Assembly: GCF_030272615.1 (NCBI RefSeq)
Contig: NC_081413.1
Location: 161,634,849 to 161,694,848, forward strand
Origin: Cryptomeria japonica
Taxonomy: Eukaryota; Streptophyta; Pinopsida; Cupressales; Cupressaceae
Length of the DNA: 60,000 bases
Reading direction: 5' to 3'
In this document: piece after piece, positions 23,884-35,292 of the stretch
Layout of the letters: every line of letters begins with the position of its first letter
Numbering within the stretch: position 1 is the stretch's first letter
Position numbers and translations under genes: made by a program
The notes under the pieces: model-generated
Seen by the model: the letters and a program-made list of their open reading frames with translations, nothing else
Told to the model about the DNA's origin: nothing
Database searches by the model: none

Positions 23884-24106
23884 TGCCCTAGCCCTTGTTT
23901 CCCGAGTTAGTCTTCATTATCCCGTGACTCTGTCACTTTATCCGGTCAGTACATTCTATCCCGTCTTTCTTATCGAGAGATTTTTTGTGATCTTTTCAGA
24001 CATTCCCATCCAATCTCTCGAGGGGGCATATCATTCCCATCTTGGGGCAACTCTGTATTAGTTCATCTTATCTTCTTTGAAACAACACGACAAGCCGCAT
24101 TGTCTC

Positions 24107-24120
24107 AAAGAGGGGCAAAA
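24107..24120 (+). other. polypurine tract of element A
   Basis: AAAGAGGGGCAAAA ends immediately before the TG of the 3' LTR. Elements B and G have nearly the same tract at the same place. Confidence 0.85.
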
Positions 24121-24845
24121 TGTAGACACCTAAAATTGTCATGTCTAATTAAATAAATATTTTATTTATTTAATTACTTTAGCCTAATTCTTCTATTAAT
24201 TAAATAAATCTTTATTTATTTAATTAATTCATTTATCCTCTTCTAGCCTTTAAATAAATACATTTATTTATTTAAATTATCCTTTTCCTAAATTAAATAA
24301 ATATTTTATTTATTTAATTTATCCCACTTCCTCTATTAATTAAATGAATCTTTATTTATTTAATTAATTCATTAACCTTTTCTACCCATGACACATGGCA
24401 TTCATCTCTTAATTCATACACTACCTACCCTCTAATCATAGCCGACCTTCTTTTACACCTCTCAATCTTATCCCTCCATTTCATATTGTGTCTTCTATAT
24501 AAGGAGATGCCCCCTTCATTATCAAACCCTAATCAATCATCTTAAGGACTTGACTACACTACGATCCTACTTTCAACCACATTCCGTTCTTTGTTGAGCT
24601 CTTGTGCACACATAAAATCTGAGAGCAAATATATCAAGCAAGATCAATGGAGATAGGAAGAATGGAGATCCAAACCCTATTGGACATGTGATGGTATAAT
24701 CTTTGTGATTTCATTTGATTTGCATTGTCTTAGGTAATCTTCATATGTTATGGTGGATCTTTGTTGTTGTTAGGCTAGGGTTTTGTGGTTGAATTCATTT
24801 AGCCTTCCAATATCATTATTATTGTTATCCATTTTCACCATAAAC
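24121..24845 (+). repeat. 3' LTR of element A
   Basis: Starts TGTAGACACCTAAAATTGTC and ends CACCATAAAC, one base short of the CA that closes the 5' LTR. It lacks 33 bp present in the 5' LTR between two CTACCTACC words. A TATA-like TATATAAGGAG is near 24497-24507. About nine substitutions separate it from the 5' LTR over some 564 shared bases (counted by eye), so the insertion is not recent. Confidence 0.95.
24147..24369. repeat. five AT-rich hairpin units in LTR U3
   Basis: Five near-palindromes built on AATTAAATAAAT-N-ATTTATTTAATT lie at 24147-24175, 24195-24228, 24251-24274, 24291-24319 and 24335-24369, roughly every 50 bases. The 5' LTR keeps the last two, and LTR B has a comparable series near 45980-46195. 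Confidence 0.9.
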
Positions 24846-24907
24846 GATATAATAATAAGTATTGAAGGTTAAAAACAATTAATTTTACATATCAAACAAA
24901 AGTGTAC

Positions 24908-26958
24908 CAGATCCTCAAATGCTTCTCCAGTGCAAGGAGGGTTCGCCATTGATGAAATAGGTATGGATATTTCCTGTATGAAAAGATTATAAGATTATAA
25001 TATATCATAAGTTCACATATACACGTGCATATAATCATGAAATCAAGAAAATAAAGTAGAGATACATACCTCTGCCCTCTTTTGATCCGCAGGCGAATCA
25101 AGTGCATTCAACAAATCCACAAAGCTCAATGGCCGCTGTACATGTAAAATAGACAAAAAACACTAATCAATCTACAAACCCCAACTAATACTTGATTTCA
25201 ACATTTTCAAACAATTTTACAACTAAAAATGTATTCAATTACCTTCTTCCCACATTTTGGCGTGTTCAAGGAATTCTTTTTCTTAAGACGAGCCCTAGAT
25301 GCACAGGGGGTACCCTAAAAAACAAAATTAACATGATATATTAGTACATATAATAAATTAAACATAATTTTAAAAATCTAAAATGAAATGACTTGCATAT
25401 TCCATCAAAACAATACATAAAAAGAGTTGTACAAAATATGATACCGTATAGCCTTGTAGGCCAAAATCGATCGCTGAGAGCGTGATGTCATCAATCTGGG
25501 ACATTTCATCCCCTATCAACACCTACAAACCAATAATTGGACCAAGCATTAAAGATAGTTAGTATATCTTGTATTTTTTTGAATTCAAAGTGTACTATTC
25601 TATTTTAATATGTTACAAAATTCATACCTTAGGCATCAAAGTTGCAGTTGTAGTAACTAGGGGAGGAGTATGGGATACCGCTGCTGCATCCTGAAATGCA
25701 TATTATTTGTCTCAATTTAAGTCGATGTATAAATAAAAATTCATCTATGTAATTACAACTTTAAAGTGACTAATAAATAAAATGCTATGAATTCAAATCA
25801 ACACACCTGTGTCTGTGGCTCATGGGAAAACACCATGTCCATCAACTCATCTGTCATCACGAAATCCTCAACCATGTGGGCCTGACATCTACAACCACAA
25901 ATCATGCATAGATGAGATGAAGATCCATACTTATTAGCTGCATCATCTATCCCTGAGCAATTGACACACATATGCTGGATGGGCTCTCTATTGCCCTCTA
26001 ATGGCTCATCATCCAATACAATAGGGTGTGCTAATGACGTCCCATGTTGGATGATGGCACCAGTCAATGTTCTGGCCGCTTGAAGAGTCTGTAGCTCCAT
26101 TGACTCTTTCAGCTCCACTGGGACAACCTGATGCACCTTGGGTTTCGGTGCTAGGGGACGGTGACTCTCCACGGGCAATTGCCTACGGGCTCTAGGTCTA
26201 TCTTGGGTAGAGCCACCACCCCTACCATGAAACTCTCTCATGTCCAAATAGTTTGGCCACACATTGAGCACAAAATCACAATATATTTTTCTCAAAAAAT
26301 ATAATGGCACCTCATTTTTATTACAAGGTGGATCATCAAAGATCATCCACCACGTCTGCCAAAAAAGATTCTTCATCTACACATTGGTACACCAATGTAT
26401 GGGAAACCTCTTTGCATTAAGAGGTAATGGCTGACCAGTTTTGGGATCAACAAAAAGGGAACATATTTGTTGTTTAGAAATATTTTTGTTTTTTACTCCA
26501 TCGTATGATAGCCCATTGGCATAGAATTGATGACACCTATCCCTAAAGCTTCCGCATTTGGTAATTTCTGTGGAAATAGCTATGACACCACTAGCTAATG
26601 TTTCTAGGCTAGTGGCGAGGGATTGATGATGGTCAAGTTCAGAAGTTTTCAATTTAACAATCAGTCTATTGATTTTAGACGTATTTTGTCCTAACTGATT
26701 AATTAATTGCTCCTGTGTTTTGGGTGTGTAGTCAAAAGGAGGAATTGGGGGTTGTTCTTGTGTGTTTTTAGGAGGTGCATTTGGTTGTTCTTGTGGGTTT
26801 TCAGGAGGTGCATTTGGTTGTTCTTGTTCAGAATTAGAAGAATCTTGTTTTTGAAACAAAAAATGAAAAAACCTAATCAAAATTAATGAAATTAAATTCA
26901 AAATGTAAAACAAATTGCATAAATTGGAAAGAAAGACAAAAATAAACAAAAACTAACC
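24908..26958 (-). pseudogene. unidentified multi-exon gene F, truncated beside element A
   Basis: Exons on the minus strand, all with GT-AG borders: first visible exon ending at 26958 (AAG|GTTAGT), then 26872-25807, 25690-25628, 25522-25445, 25314-25243, 25135-25070 and 24973-24908. The last five are 63, 78, 72, 66 and 66 nt and all phase 0; introns are only 85-130 bases. The protein has a Pro/Gln-rich repeat near its start (EQPNAPPENPQ twice), a helical segment (KINRLIVKLKTSELDHH), a Trp-rich block (NLFWQTWWMIFDDPPC), a basic linker and a Cys cluster (CVNCSGID to CMICGCRC). One in-frame TAG lies at 26379-26377. No start codon was found. The 3' part is lost where the LTR of A begins. I do not recognise the family; a host gene or a DNA-transposon gene are both possible. 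Confidence 0.62.
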
Positions 26959-27098
26959 TTGATCCGTAGCTTGGAGGACAAATATAGCACCCCGTTCGTG
27001 GTTTAGAAGAGGAAATGGGGAAAAAATGAAGTTAAAAATGCGCTATTCACGGGTAAATGACACCCAATTTCTTTTTAAAAACATTTTTTACCAGGCAC

Positions 27099-27302
27099 TG
27101 CGTACGCGGTTATATTTGGATTATTAGCACGTACATGCTCATTTTCTTATGATCAGCGCGTATGCGCTCATTTTCCTAATCATAGCACATACGTGCTCAT
27201 TTTCCTAAAAGCAGCGCATACACGCTATCTTCTCTAGGCTCAGGAAGAACAAACCTAAGCGTGTACGCGAGAATTTCAAATTTTAAAACCGCGTACGCGC
27301 TG
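27099..27302. repeat. array of CpG palindromes, consensus GCGCGTACGCGC
   Basis: Seven copies upstream of gene F, near 27099, 27126, 27155, 27184, 27213, 27258 and 27289. The four central ones repeat every 29 bases with a shared CTCATTTTCCTAA spacer. Each copy is a decayed form of a 12-base palindrome, differing mainly by CG to CA/TG. Confidence 0.85.
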
Positions 27303-28619
27303 CTTGTTTTTCCATGTTTTTTTTAGGTGGTGTCCACTTTTTTGACCACCATCTTTGTGCACATACCCATTTTATCTATTTTACTTCAACTTTTTTGTGT
27401 ATATTGATAACTTGAAACTTTAGTGCAAAAATATATTTTTAACTATTTTTTATGTATATACATTTTTCAATAAATTTGAAAAGTTGTGTATATTGAAATA
27501 TAACTATTTCCATTTGGTGTCACCTTTTTTCTTAATTATTTATCCAAATTATAAAGAATTCTATCATATTAATAAACTATTTTCCCTACTGCATTATTTT
27601 TAATTTTTTTTTCAACATTTTAGTATTTTTACTTTAGAAGATAATCAACCTTATATTTTAATGTTGATGACCTACTTTCAATAAAAATAAATTATAAAAT
27701 ATTAAAACTAATTAAAATATTAAAAGATATATATTTTATAAAATTCACTTATATAGATCTATAAAAGGGTATTTTTACATTTCAAAAAAAATATTATTTA
27801 TAAAAGTAGTTGTTGAAAAATCGAGTTTTAAAAAAAAAAATTTGTAATTAGACCCAAAGTGGTATAAAATATACATTTAGTGGACAATTTTAATTAGAAA
27901 AGTTGTGGCCCATATATAAGATAGCTATAATGAATCTCTATAGACCATATGTTTGACTAAAATTAATTTTTAGTTAGAATTGGTTAAATTCACTTGTGCT
28001 AATAAGTTGGCCTGAAGCATGACATAGTTTTGTGCTTTAACCCATTAACGGTCATGGCCATATTGCAAAGGGGACCCTACCATGAGTGTCGACTGTCGTG
28101 ATAGAACAATAAACTAAATGGTTATCATAGTATCACAAAGGGGACCCAAAGGTAAGTCCTAACCGTCGTGATACTGCGGTAAGCAATACAGGTCTCCTAC
28201 CTTTTGGTAGCGGGTAAAAGGAGAGGTAATATGAATGAAGAAGCCCACCTCCAACTAGTGGGCTTAAGAGAAATGACTGCCTGAATCAATCAACAAAAGA
28301 AAATAATAAGGCTAAGAAATAGCTAAGGCAAGAAGCCTTGTGGGTTTAGGGTTTTAGGCCTTAAGGAAGAAATAGAGCCTTAGCCAGTAAGTTATCTTAG
28401 GCTGATTATTTGCATGGCTAAGGTTGATAAAAATAGTCAACATTTATGATGGCTCAAAGGGGCTGACAAGCCTGTTTGGCATATGACCAGTAACCTAGAG
28501 AAATCGATTGGGAGTGAGTCAAGATTGAAATATGATGAGAAAACCTCCTCCTTGTAACCTACAAAAGATCAAAATTTTGTGACTCTAGAGGGAATAGTCA
28601 ATGCTCGTGCACTTCTTGG
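27303..28619. other. AT-rich intergenic DNA
   Basis: No coding frame. It is poly-A/T-rich (about 27370-27980), then has a short duplicated block at 28050-28105 and 28121-28180, each with AAAGGGGACCC and CGTCGTGATA. The right end may contain the 3' untranslated region or LTR of the decayed gypsy element that follows, but no terminus could be defined. Confidence 0.5.
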
Positions 28620-30602
28620 AAAGTTGAAAGATGAGAAAAATATTTACAAAGGCTGAAATCACCTTAAGAGAAATCTTAAGGTAGATGTCATTGATTGCAG
28701 TGGGAAGGACCTCACCACTAGTTCTAGATAGATGGAAAGAATTGGCTTCCTTGTAGCTGGTGATGACATATGGGTCCCTTCAAATAGCATCAAATTTGGA
28801 GTGCCTACCTAGTTTTTCTTGGTTATTACCCCACTTTAGGACAAGGTCACCAACCCTAAAGGTTCTATGAGTGACTTGTTTGTGAAAACTTCTTTTGGCC
28901 GGTCCCAGATGGATATTGAGGACCTGCGTAGCTTTACTTCTGATTTCTTCCAGCTCTATCAATGAGTTGCATATTTGATTTCCATGACATCATTCTCTAG
29001 GAGCTCTAGCAGGTAATCCAAGTAAAAAGAGGGAAACTCAAGTGATAAAGGAGGCCTTGCTTCTCTACCATATACTAACATGAAAGGTCAATTATGAATT
29101 TCTCTCTTAGGTGTGATCTTGTTAGACCATAGGGTTGTCTTAAACTTCAAATGCCAAGACCTTTGTTTGTCATCTAGAGTCCTTTTGATGATTTTGATGA
29201 GACTATTATTGGTGGATTTAGCTAGGCCATTCCCCTGGGGGTAGTAGTTTGATGATGTTTTCAAATATATGTCATGTGTAATAACCCATGAACTGATTTG
29301 AGCTTTGACAAAATCCTTGATGTTATCAGATATGATGGTGGAAGGGGCACTAAATCTAGTTACAATTCCCTCCAGGAATTTAACTACCGAACTTTCAGTA
29401 GCATCTTTCAAGGTGATTGCCTCTGTCCATCTTGTGAAGTAATCTGTGGTGGCCAGAATCCACTTATAGCCTGCACTTGATAGAGGGTTGATCGGACCAA
29501 TGAAATCTAGGCCCCATTGAGTAAAGGTTGATCTATCTGTATAGGGTGAAGATGAAGGGAAACTAGCCTTTGTTTATCTAAGAAAAAAGAACACTCCTTA
29601 CATCTCCTCACTCACCTGTGAGAATCCTAAATAGGGAAGGTCAATAGTAGCCTACCATGATTATTTTCATGGCAATAGTCCTTGCAGAAAAATGGCAACC
29701 TGAGGGACCATCATGAAACTCTTCTAATATTCTTCTCACCTGATATTCTTTGATGCATCTCAGTAAGACTCCATTAAGGTACTTTTTGAACAAAATGCCA
29801 TCTACTAATACATGTTATAGACTAAACCCTGAGGTGTCTTCTCTTGGTTCTATCAAAATTAGGGGGGTAAATATCATTGCTAAAGAAAGCAATCATATCT
29901 TCAAACCAATTGGTTTGTTCATATTCATTGTTGGCTGGTTGATGGTTTTGATGTTGAGCTCGTGTTCCATAACCTTGGTGATCCATCCAACCCTCTTTTC
30001 ATTGATGTCATTGTTTAGGATAAAATCCTTCACACTTGCATGTGGGACTAGGAGCTGAATTTGGTTGTTCGACAACATATGTATGAACTTCTTCAATCCT
30101 CTAACCATAGTGATGACCTACTTCTCTACATAGCTATATTTGAGTTCATAATCCTTTAGACCTTCACTGAAAAAAGCAATGGGCTTCTCTAATTTGTCTT
30201 CATTTAGCTGTGTTAAGACAACTGAGATTCTTGATTCTCCTCCCAAAGTATAGATGATGAAGTATTTATCATAATTAGGATTTACTAGAGTATGGGCTTG
30301 AGAAATTTTATTTTTGATCTTTTCAAAACCATATTTCCCTCCCTAGTCTATTTGAAAATTGTATCCTTCTTCAACATGGATGTGAGAAGTTTAACCATAG
30401 TAGCTAGGTTTCGAATAAATCTCCTTACAAACTTGATCCTATTGAGGAAACTTAGCAAGGCCTTTTTGTGACTTGGAATTGGGAGAGATAAAATGGCCTC
30501 CACCCTTTCTAGGTCTATGGCCAAACCTTCCCTTGATACAACATGTCCTAAAAAATTGCCCCGATCGATAGAAAATACACACTTATTAGGATTTAAAGAT
30601 GT
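28620..30602 (-). pseudogene. gypsy pol fragment D2: RT tail, RNase H, integrase
   Basis: Read on the minus strand from 30602: RT C-terminus (NPNKCVFSIDRGNFLGHVVS, FLNRIKFVRRFIRNL), RNase H (KPIAFFSEGLKDYELKYSYVEK), the EHELNIKTI tether, then an integrase core at 29411-29088 (IISDNIKDF, YYPQGNGLAKSTNN) and C-terminal module at 28962-28780 (HRTFRVGDLVLKW). RNase H is followed directly by integrase with no second RNase H between, unlike A. The third integrase catalytic residue is Lys (29217-29219). Stops and frameshifts are many. It begins abruptly at 30602 with no upstream RT core, so it is truncated. Confidence 0.87.
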
Positions 30603-31170
30603 TATTCCCCCCCCCTTTTTTTGATTTTCAATTCAAAATTCATCCTTTAATTATTATTTTCCTTTTCGGTTGTGTGTTTCCTTCCTTTGAACTTAAGTGA
30701 TTGAACCTTGTCTTAGTTCAAAGTTCAAGTTCAATGTCCACTTTAAAGATAGTTTTCTTCGTGAATTTGTTTCATTGTAAAAGGCGAGGGTTATTGTTGA
30801 AATTTCATGCTGAACTTGAACCTTTGAACCTTTTGGTTCAGGGTTCAATGTTCAAAGATAGTTGTGCGTCAGTCTTATCTTTGCTTGTTCATTGTCTCCT
30901 TTTTTTTTTTAATATCGTGAAGACTGTCTTGTGTTGTGTTCTATGTTTCTTCTAAGAGTTGAACTTGAACCCTTGAACCTTTTCATTCTTCGTTCAAGGT
31001 CCAATGTTCGAAATTCATAATCTGAGGCCTCACTCAGAAGTGGTGCACGTATCATGGAGGGAAAATGACTGCGGGAAAAGGAATATTCTAGGAATTTTGG
31101 GATTTTTGTTTCTAATTATGGAAAGTAATTACGTTAATTCATGTGACATGTAATGGAGTGACCCAAAATT
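30603..31170. repeat. tandem GGTTCAA-rich repeats
   Basis: After a C/T homopolymer (30605-30622), three related blocks occur near 30690-30750, 30812-30868 and 30960-31010. Each contains TTGAACCTTTGAACCTTTT-like and GGTTCAATGTTCAAAG-like words, an internal partly self-complementary pattern. No coding signature. This is pre-existing DNA into which element G inserted. Confidence 0.6.
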
Positions 31171-31175
31171 AAATG
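31171..31175. other. target-site duplication AAATG of element G (partner 39459-39463)
   Basis: AAATG directly precedes the left LTR and directly follows the right LTR (39459-39463), so the whole 8.3-kb unit inserted as one event. Confidence 0.93.
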
Positions 31176-32227
31176 TGTTGTGTATCTATGTGGTTTACCT
31201 GTTATACCTATATCTGCAACACAAAACACTCAATAAATCATTACAAGCATGGTTAGAAGATTTAATCAATGAAATGTAAAACCATAGTTAATTGACTTAT
31301 TGCCTCCTAGTAAATGCGAGTATGAATTTTGCTCTTAGATCTTTTTATGAAAACTCCAGTGACTTGACTACACTTAGATGGAGGATTTGAATGGTGAAGA
31401 TGCATTATCTAGCAAGAATAGCATGATTAAGCTATATGAATTCATCATTGATCTAGCATGATTAAGCTAAGATTTAAGCTAAAAGTGAGCCTGATAACAT
31501 TGGTAAGAAATGATAAACTAGAAGCTAGATGCCTATAGTAACAATGCATAAAATGAATCAAATTTGGGACAAATGATATGAATTGGGACCAATGATATGA
31601 TATTTTTTTGGACAAATGATATGAATTGGGACCCTTTGTGCTCCAAAATGGGGTCTATTTATAGGATTTCCAAGGCTAGGGGTGAGGTGGCAAGAATCAA
31701 TGGTCAAGATTGATCTGAAGATATCAATGGTTAAATTGGAGGAGGTTGGCAAAGAGGTTGGATTAAAGGGAACATCTGTCATCTCTATGGTGACAAGTGT
31801 CAAGAGGCTTCTAGAAGAGGTTGTATGAAAGGGAACACTTAGTGACAAGTGTTAGAAAGCTTCTAGAAGATGTTAGATGAAAGGGAACATGTGGATAGGT
31901 AGAATGGGTTAGGTGGATTTGAATTTAGAAATTCAATTAATAGGAAAAGGCTAATTAATTTCAACAACTCATAATTGGTTTGTTTTAATTAATTAAATGA
32001 TTAGAAGAATGATTTTGATGGAGGAGAATTAATTAATTTGAATTAATCAATCAAAGGGGATTATTTAAATGAAACTATTTAATAAATCCTTAGATTTATT
32101 AATAAGTAGATGAAAGGGGAGGATTTTAATCAAATTGTTGATGAATTCAATTAAATTGGGGAGGGAGATTAATTGAGATAATTTCTTATTCAATTAATTA
32201 TCTTCAGACCATTTTTAGGTGTATGCA
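31176..32227 (-). repeat. 3' LTR of gypsy element G
   Basis: A direct repeat of 38419-39458 with clearly visible but limited divergence. On the element strand it starts TGCATACACCTAAAAATGG and ends AGATACACAACA. Its start resembles TGTAGACACCTAAAATT of element A, so the families are related. It contains a short internal duplication of AAATGATATGAATTGGGACC near 31573-31640. Confidence 0.95.
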
Positions 32228-32245
32228 TTTTGCCCCTCTTTGAAG
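32228..32245 (-). other. polypurine tract of element G
   Basis: Minus strand CTTCAAAGAGGGGCAAAA abuts the 3' LTR and is nearly identical to the tract of element A. Confidence 0.85.
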
Positions 32246-32515
32246 CGAGGTGTGATGACGCGTTGATTCAAAGAATAATCTCATTTTGATTATTTTGGTT
32301 TGATAGGATGCCCCAGCTCTTGATTGCTAAATTCTAGTATGATGATGCCCCCTCAGGAGATCAATTGAGAAATTGGTCTTTGGAGTTTTGCGAGATTGAT
32401 ATCCCGATAGATTTGATTCAATTTTTGCAACTCTGTTTGATGAGAATGTGAGTTCTTCGATTAGCTTGATTTCTCAGATTGATAAGATTGAAAAATCTTG
32501 ATTTATTAGATTTAG

Positions 32516-32702
32516 TCTAGTTTCAGGAAGGATTAATCTTGTATAAGACAAAGAATGATCACAGCGTCTGGTTTTAGGAAGGATTCATCCTGTATAAGAC
32601 ATGATTAGAGCGTCTAGTTTTAGGAAGGATACATCCTGTATAAGACATGAATCAGAATCAGATCGTCTGGTTTCAGGAAGGATTCATCTATATAAGACAT
32701 GA
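32516..32702. repeat. four tandem units of about 46 bp in the 3' region of G
   Basis: Four copies of a unit containing TTTYAGGAAGGATTCATCC and TGTATAAGACATGA, beginning near 32519, 32569, 32619 and 32669. They are noncoding and lie between the integrase remnant and the 3' LTR. Confidence 0.88.
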
Positions 32703-33575
32703 TAGATTCGATTGGGTTTGATTGATTGATTTGATTTGATAAGATTGATTAGATAAAGAACTGACAGTTTGTTGATATCAAGTTGCAGAAATATTTGGAT
32801 ATGCTAATGTTGATTCTGTTGAGAAAGATAGCATAAGATTTTTGCTGGGTTGATTTTGATTGTGTATACACTTGTGATGATACCTTGATGATTCCTATGA
32901 TAGATTTAAGCTTGGATGAAAGGAGCATGCATGATCCCATACAAGAATGAAATGCAAGCTAAAATGCAAATGAAATGCAAAGCTACGACCGAACCAGTCT
33001 TTGGATTATTTTGCGTTTTTGTCATCATTGAGCTTTTGAAATGTGGGAAGTGAGTGCAAACATTGATGGTATAATTAAACCATGATGACCTGAGCACTAT
33101 TTTCCTAGATTTTTATATAGCAAGTTAGCACAAGCATCGAGGTATAATTGAACCGAGATGACCTAAGTGTTGCTTGCATAAAACAGGCAGTATTAATCAT
33201 TTCAATACGCAAATTGGAAATGTCTTCAATAATATTCCGATGATCATGTCCCAAGACAAATTTGCACATGTTAATGATTATTTTTCAGACAGCAGATAAT
33301 AAAAATATAATGTTCCTTCCTTGTTCCTCTAGTCAATGACATCTTGGAGTCACTTAAAAATCATGATAGCAAAAAGCAATACAGAAAAGTTGAACAATCA
33401 TGTTAAAATCATTATCTAAAAAGATATTATCCACTAAAAAGTGTGTGTGATGTTCTTAGACTGAATTTGTGATAGCTTGATAATTGATAGTTTGATCTTG
33501 TGTTCAACGTTGGATGTCTCTCAATTTTTGCATGATAAGAGTTGTCTAATTGTTGTTCTATCTATTTGATTAAGC
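32703..33575 (-). other. 3' untranslated region of element G
   Basis: Noncoding. It includes two copies of a GGTATAATTAAACC/GAGATGACCTAAGTG-like block (about 33064-33095 and 33140-33170). No antisense PMD gene is present here, unlike elements A and B. Confidence 0.6.
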
Positions 33576-34845
33576 TCAGGAATGATCAAGAGTTTGCCCC
33601 CAGCTAGGTGTAGGATTTTTCCCCAAGCCTAGATACAAAAAGGCCAAGATGTTGCTAAAGCATGAAGTTCTTGTGCTGGTGCATGAATCAAATTCCAATG
33701 GATCTGACATTGTTTGCATGTTCTCTCTATCTAAAAAGAATTTCGTTCCATAGTCGGCCAATAATAGCCCAAGCGTATGAGTTTTTTCGAAAGCGTAAGA
33801 CCACTTGAATGAGTTCCACAAATGACATTATAGACTTCATGTAAGGCCTTCTCAGATTCTTCTTGTTTGAGACATCGTAAGAGAGTACCATCTAGACCTT
33901 ATTTAAACAAGGTATCCGCGACGAGAGTAAAATGGAAGGATTGGCGAATAAAGTTTCTCTTTTGGTTCTTTGATAAATTGAGAGGTAGGGTGTTGTCTTT
34001 CACGTATGTGTAAGTTTGGCCATAGTGGGATGAATCATGCCCAACAAGGTGACAAATAGTTTGGGAATCTGGACAATTATGAGTAGGGTAAAACAATTCT
34101 TCCACCAGGAATTCATAACATTGTTGACTTTCCTATGTCTGAAGGAGAGAAGCAAGTGTAGCCATGGCATCTGCTTCTTTGTTGTCATTTCTTGGAATCT
34201 ACTGAAAAGTTATTTCTAGAAAGTACTCTTGATATCATCAACCATCTTTTTATAGGGCATCAACTTTTCATCTTTTGTTTGATAATCATCATTAACTTGA
34301 TTTATGACTAGCTGAGAGTCTCCAAAGACTTGTAGTTGTGTAATGTTCCATTCTATAGCCATTTTGATACCTGTAACCAAAGGTTCATATTCTGTTGTAT
34401 TGTTGGTGCATGGAAAGCTTAATTTGTATGCTTTTGGGATTGTATAACCTTGTGGTGTGATGAATAGAATGCCTGCTCCCGATCCGTACTGTGTTCCATT
34501 ATTGATTCTTTCTCTTGGACTGATATTTGGGTGATGTATTGTAAGATATGGATCAAACCTTAGAATGTTTGTACATGACCAAGTAAAACTGATTTTCCAT
34601 CTTTTGAAGGTTTCCAAATATTTTTGCCTTGCTAGTTCTATTTGGATAGATAACTTCTCTTGATAAAATTCAAGTAAGGTGTCAAATCTCCCATCTTTCA
34701 GCGCCTTGAGGAGGTTTTCACCATTAGATGCATCCTTTATTTTTACTTTTTTCTGGTCTAATGTTGCCAATAAATGGTTTTCAGCATTAGACTTGATATT
34801 GTTTTCTTGATTTTCATTTTTGCAACTAGGAGATTTAACACCCAC
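33576..34845 (-). pseudogene. internally deleted pol of G: RT N-terminus joined to second RNase H, then integrase zinc module
   Basis: Minus strand. The frame opens with the pre-RT linker (NAENHLLATLDQKKVKIKDA; GENLLKALKDGRFDTLLEF) and the RT N-terminal FTWSCTNILRFDPYLTIHH, then passes without break into an archaeal-type RNase H (GSGAGILFITPQG, EYEPLVTGIKMAIEW, DSQLVINQVNDDYQTKDEKL). The RT palm, its catalytic Asp residues and the first RNase H are missing. After a frameshift near 34216 comes the integrase HHCC module (LHEVYNVICGTHSSG, then CKQCQIH), which ends near 33600 without the DDE core. The element cannot transpose on its own. Confidence 0.85.
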
Positions 34846-35292
34846 TTGACTTGAAGATACGTTAGCGGAATCCCTAGTGGAAGTTCTTACGAGTTTGATT
34901 TCATTAAGATATAAGGATATGGCCTAGTCATTCGGTAAGGTATCAATGGTAGTATGTCCTTCATTTTCCCAGTCCATAGGCTCAGGATAGCTCAAGGATA
35001 AAGCAAAGATATTAAGAATCATGATAGAGATATTAGAGATTTCAATATGTATTTTCATGTCTAAAACAATATTCTCATTAGAATGACCTCATATAAGAAA
35101 CTCCTAATCATCCTTGGTTAAGTCCATGTCAATTGAATGTGATTGTAATTCAAGAAGGCTAGCTCCTAACATTTGTCCTACATACACATGAACTACAACG
35201 ACTCCTATATCTTCTTCTTCCCTTTTAATTTCAAGTTTCTCTTGTTTGTTTTTCCATGATAGCAAATATTCTTCAGTCCCTTGATCTCTTAG

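Noticed and set aside
27126-27226. Regular 29-base repeats as a CRISPR-like array
   Set aside because: Only four units, no unique spacers, plant retroelement context and no cas genes; they are palindromic tandem repeats.
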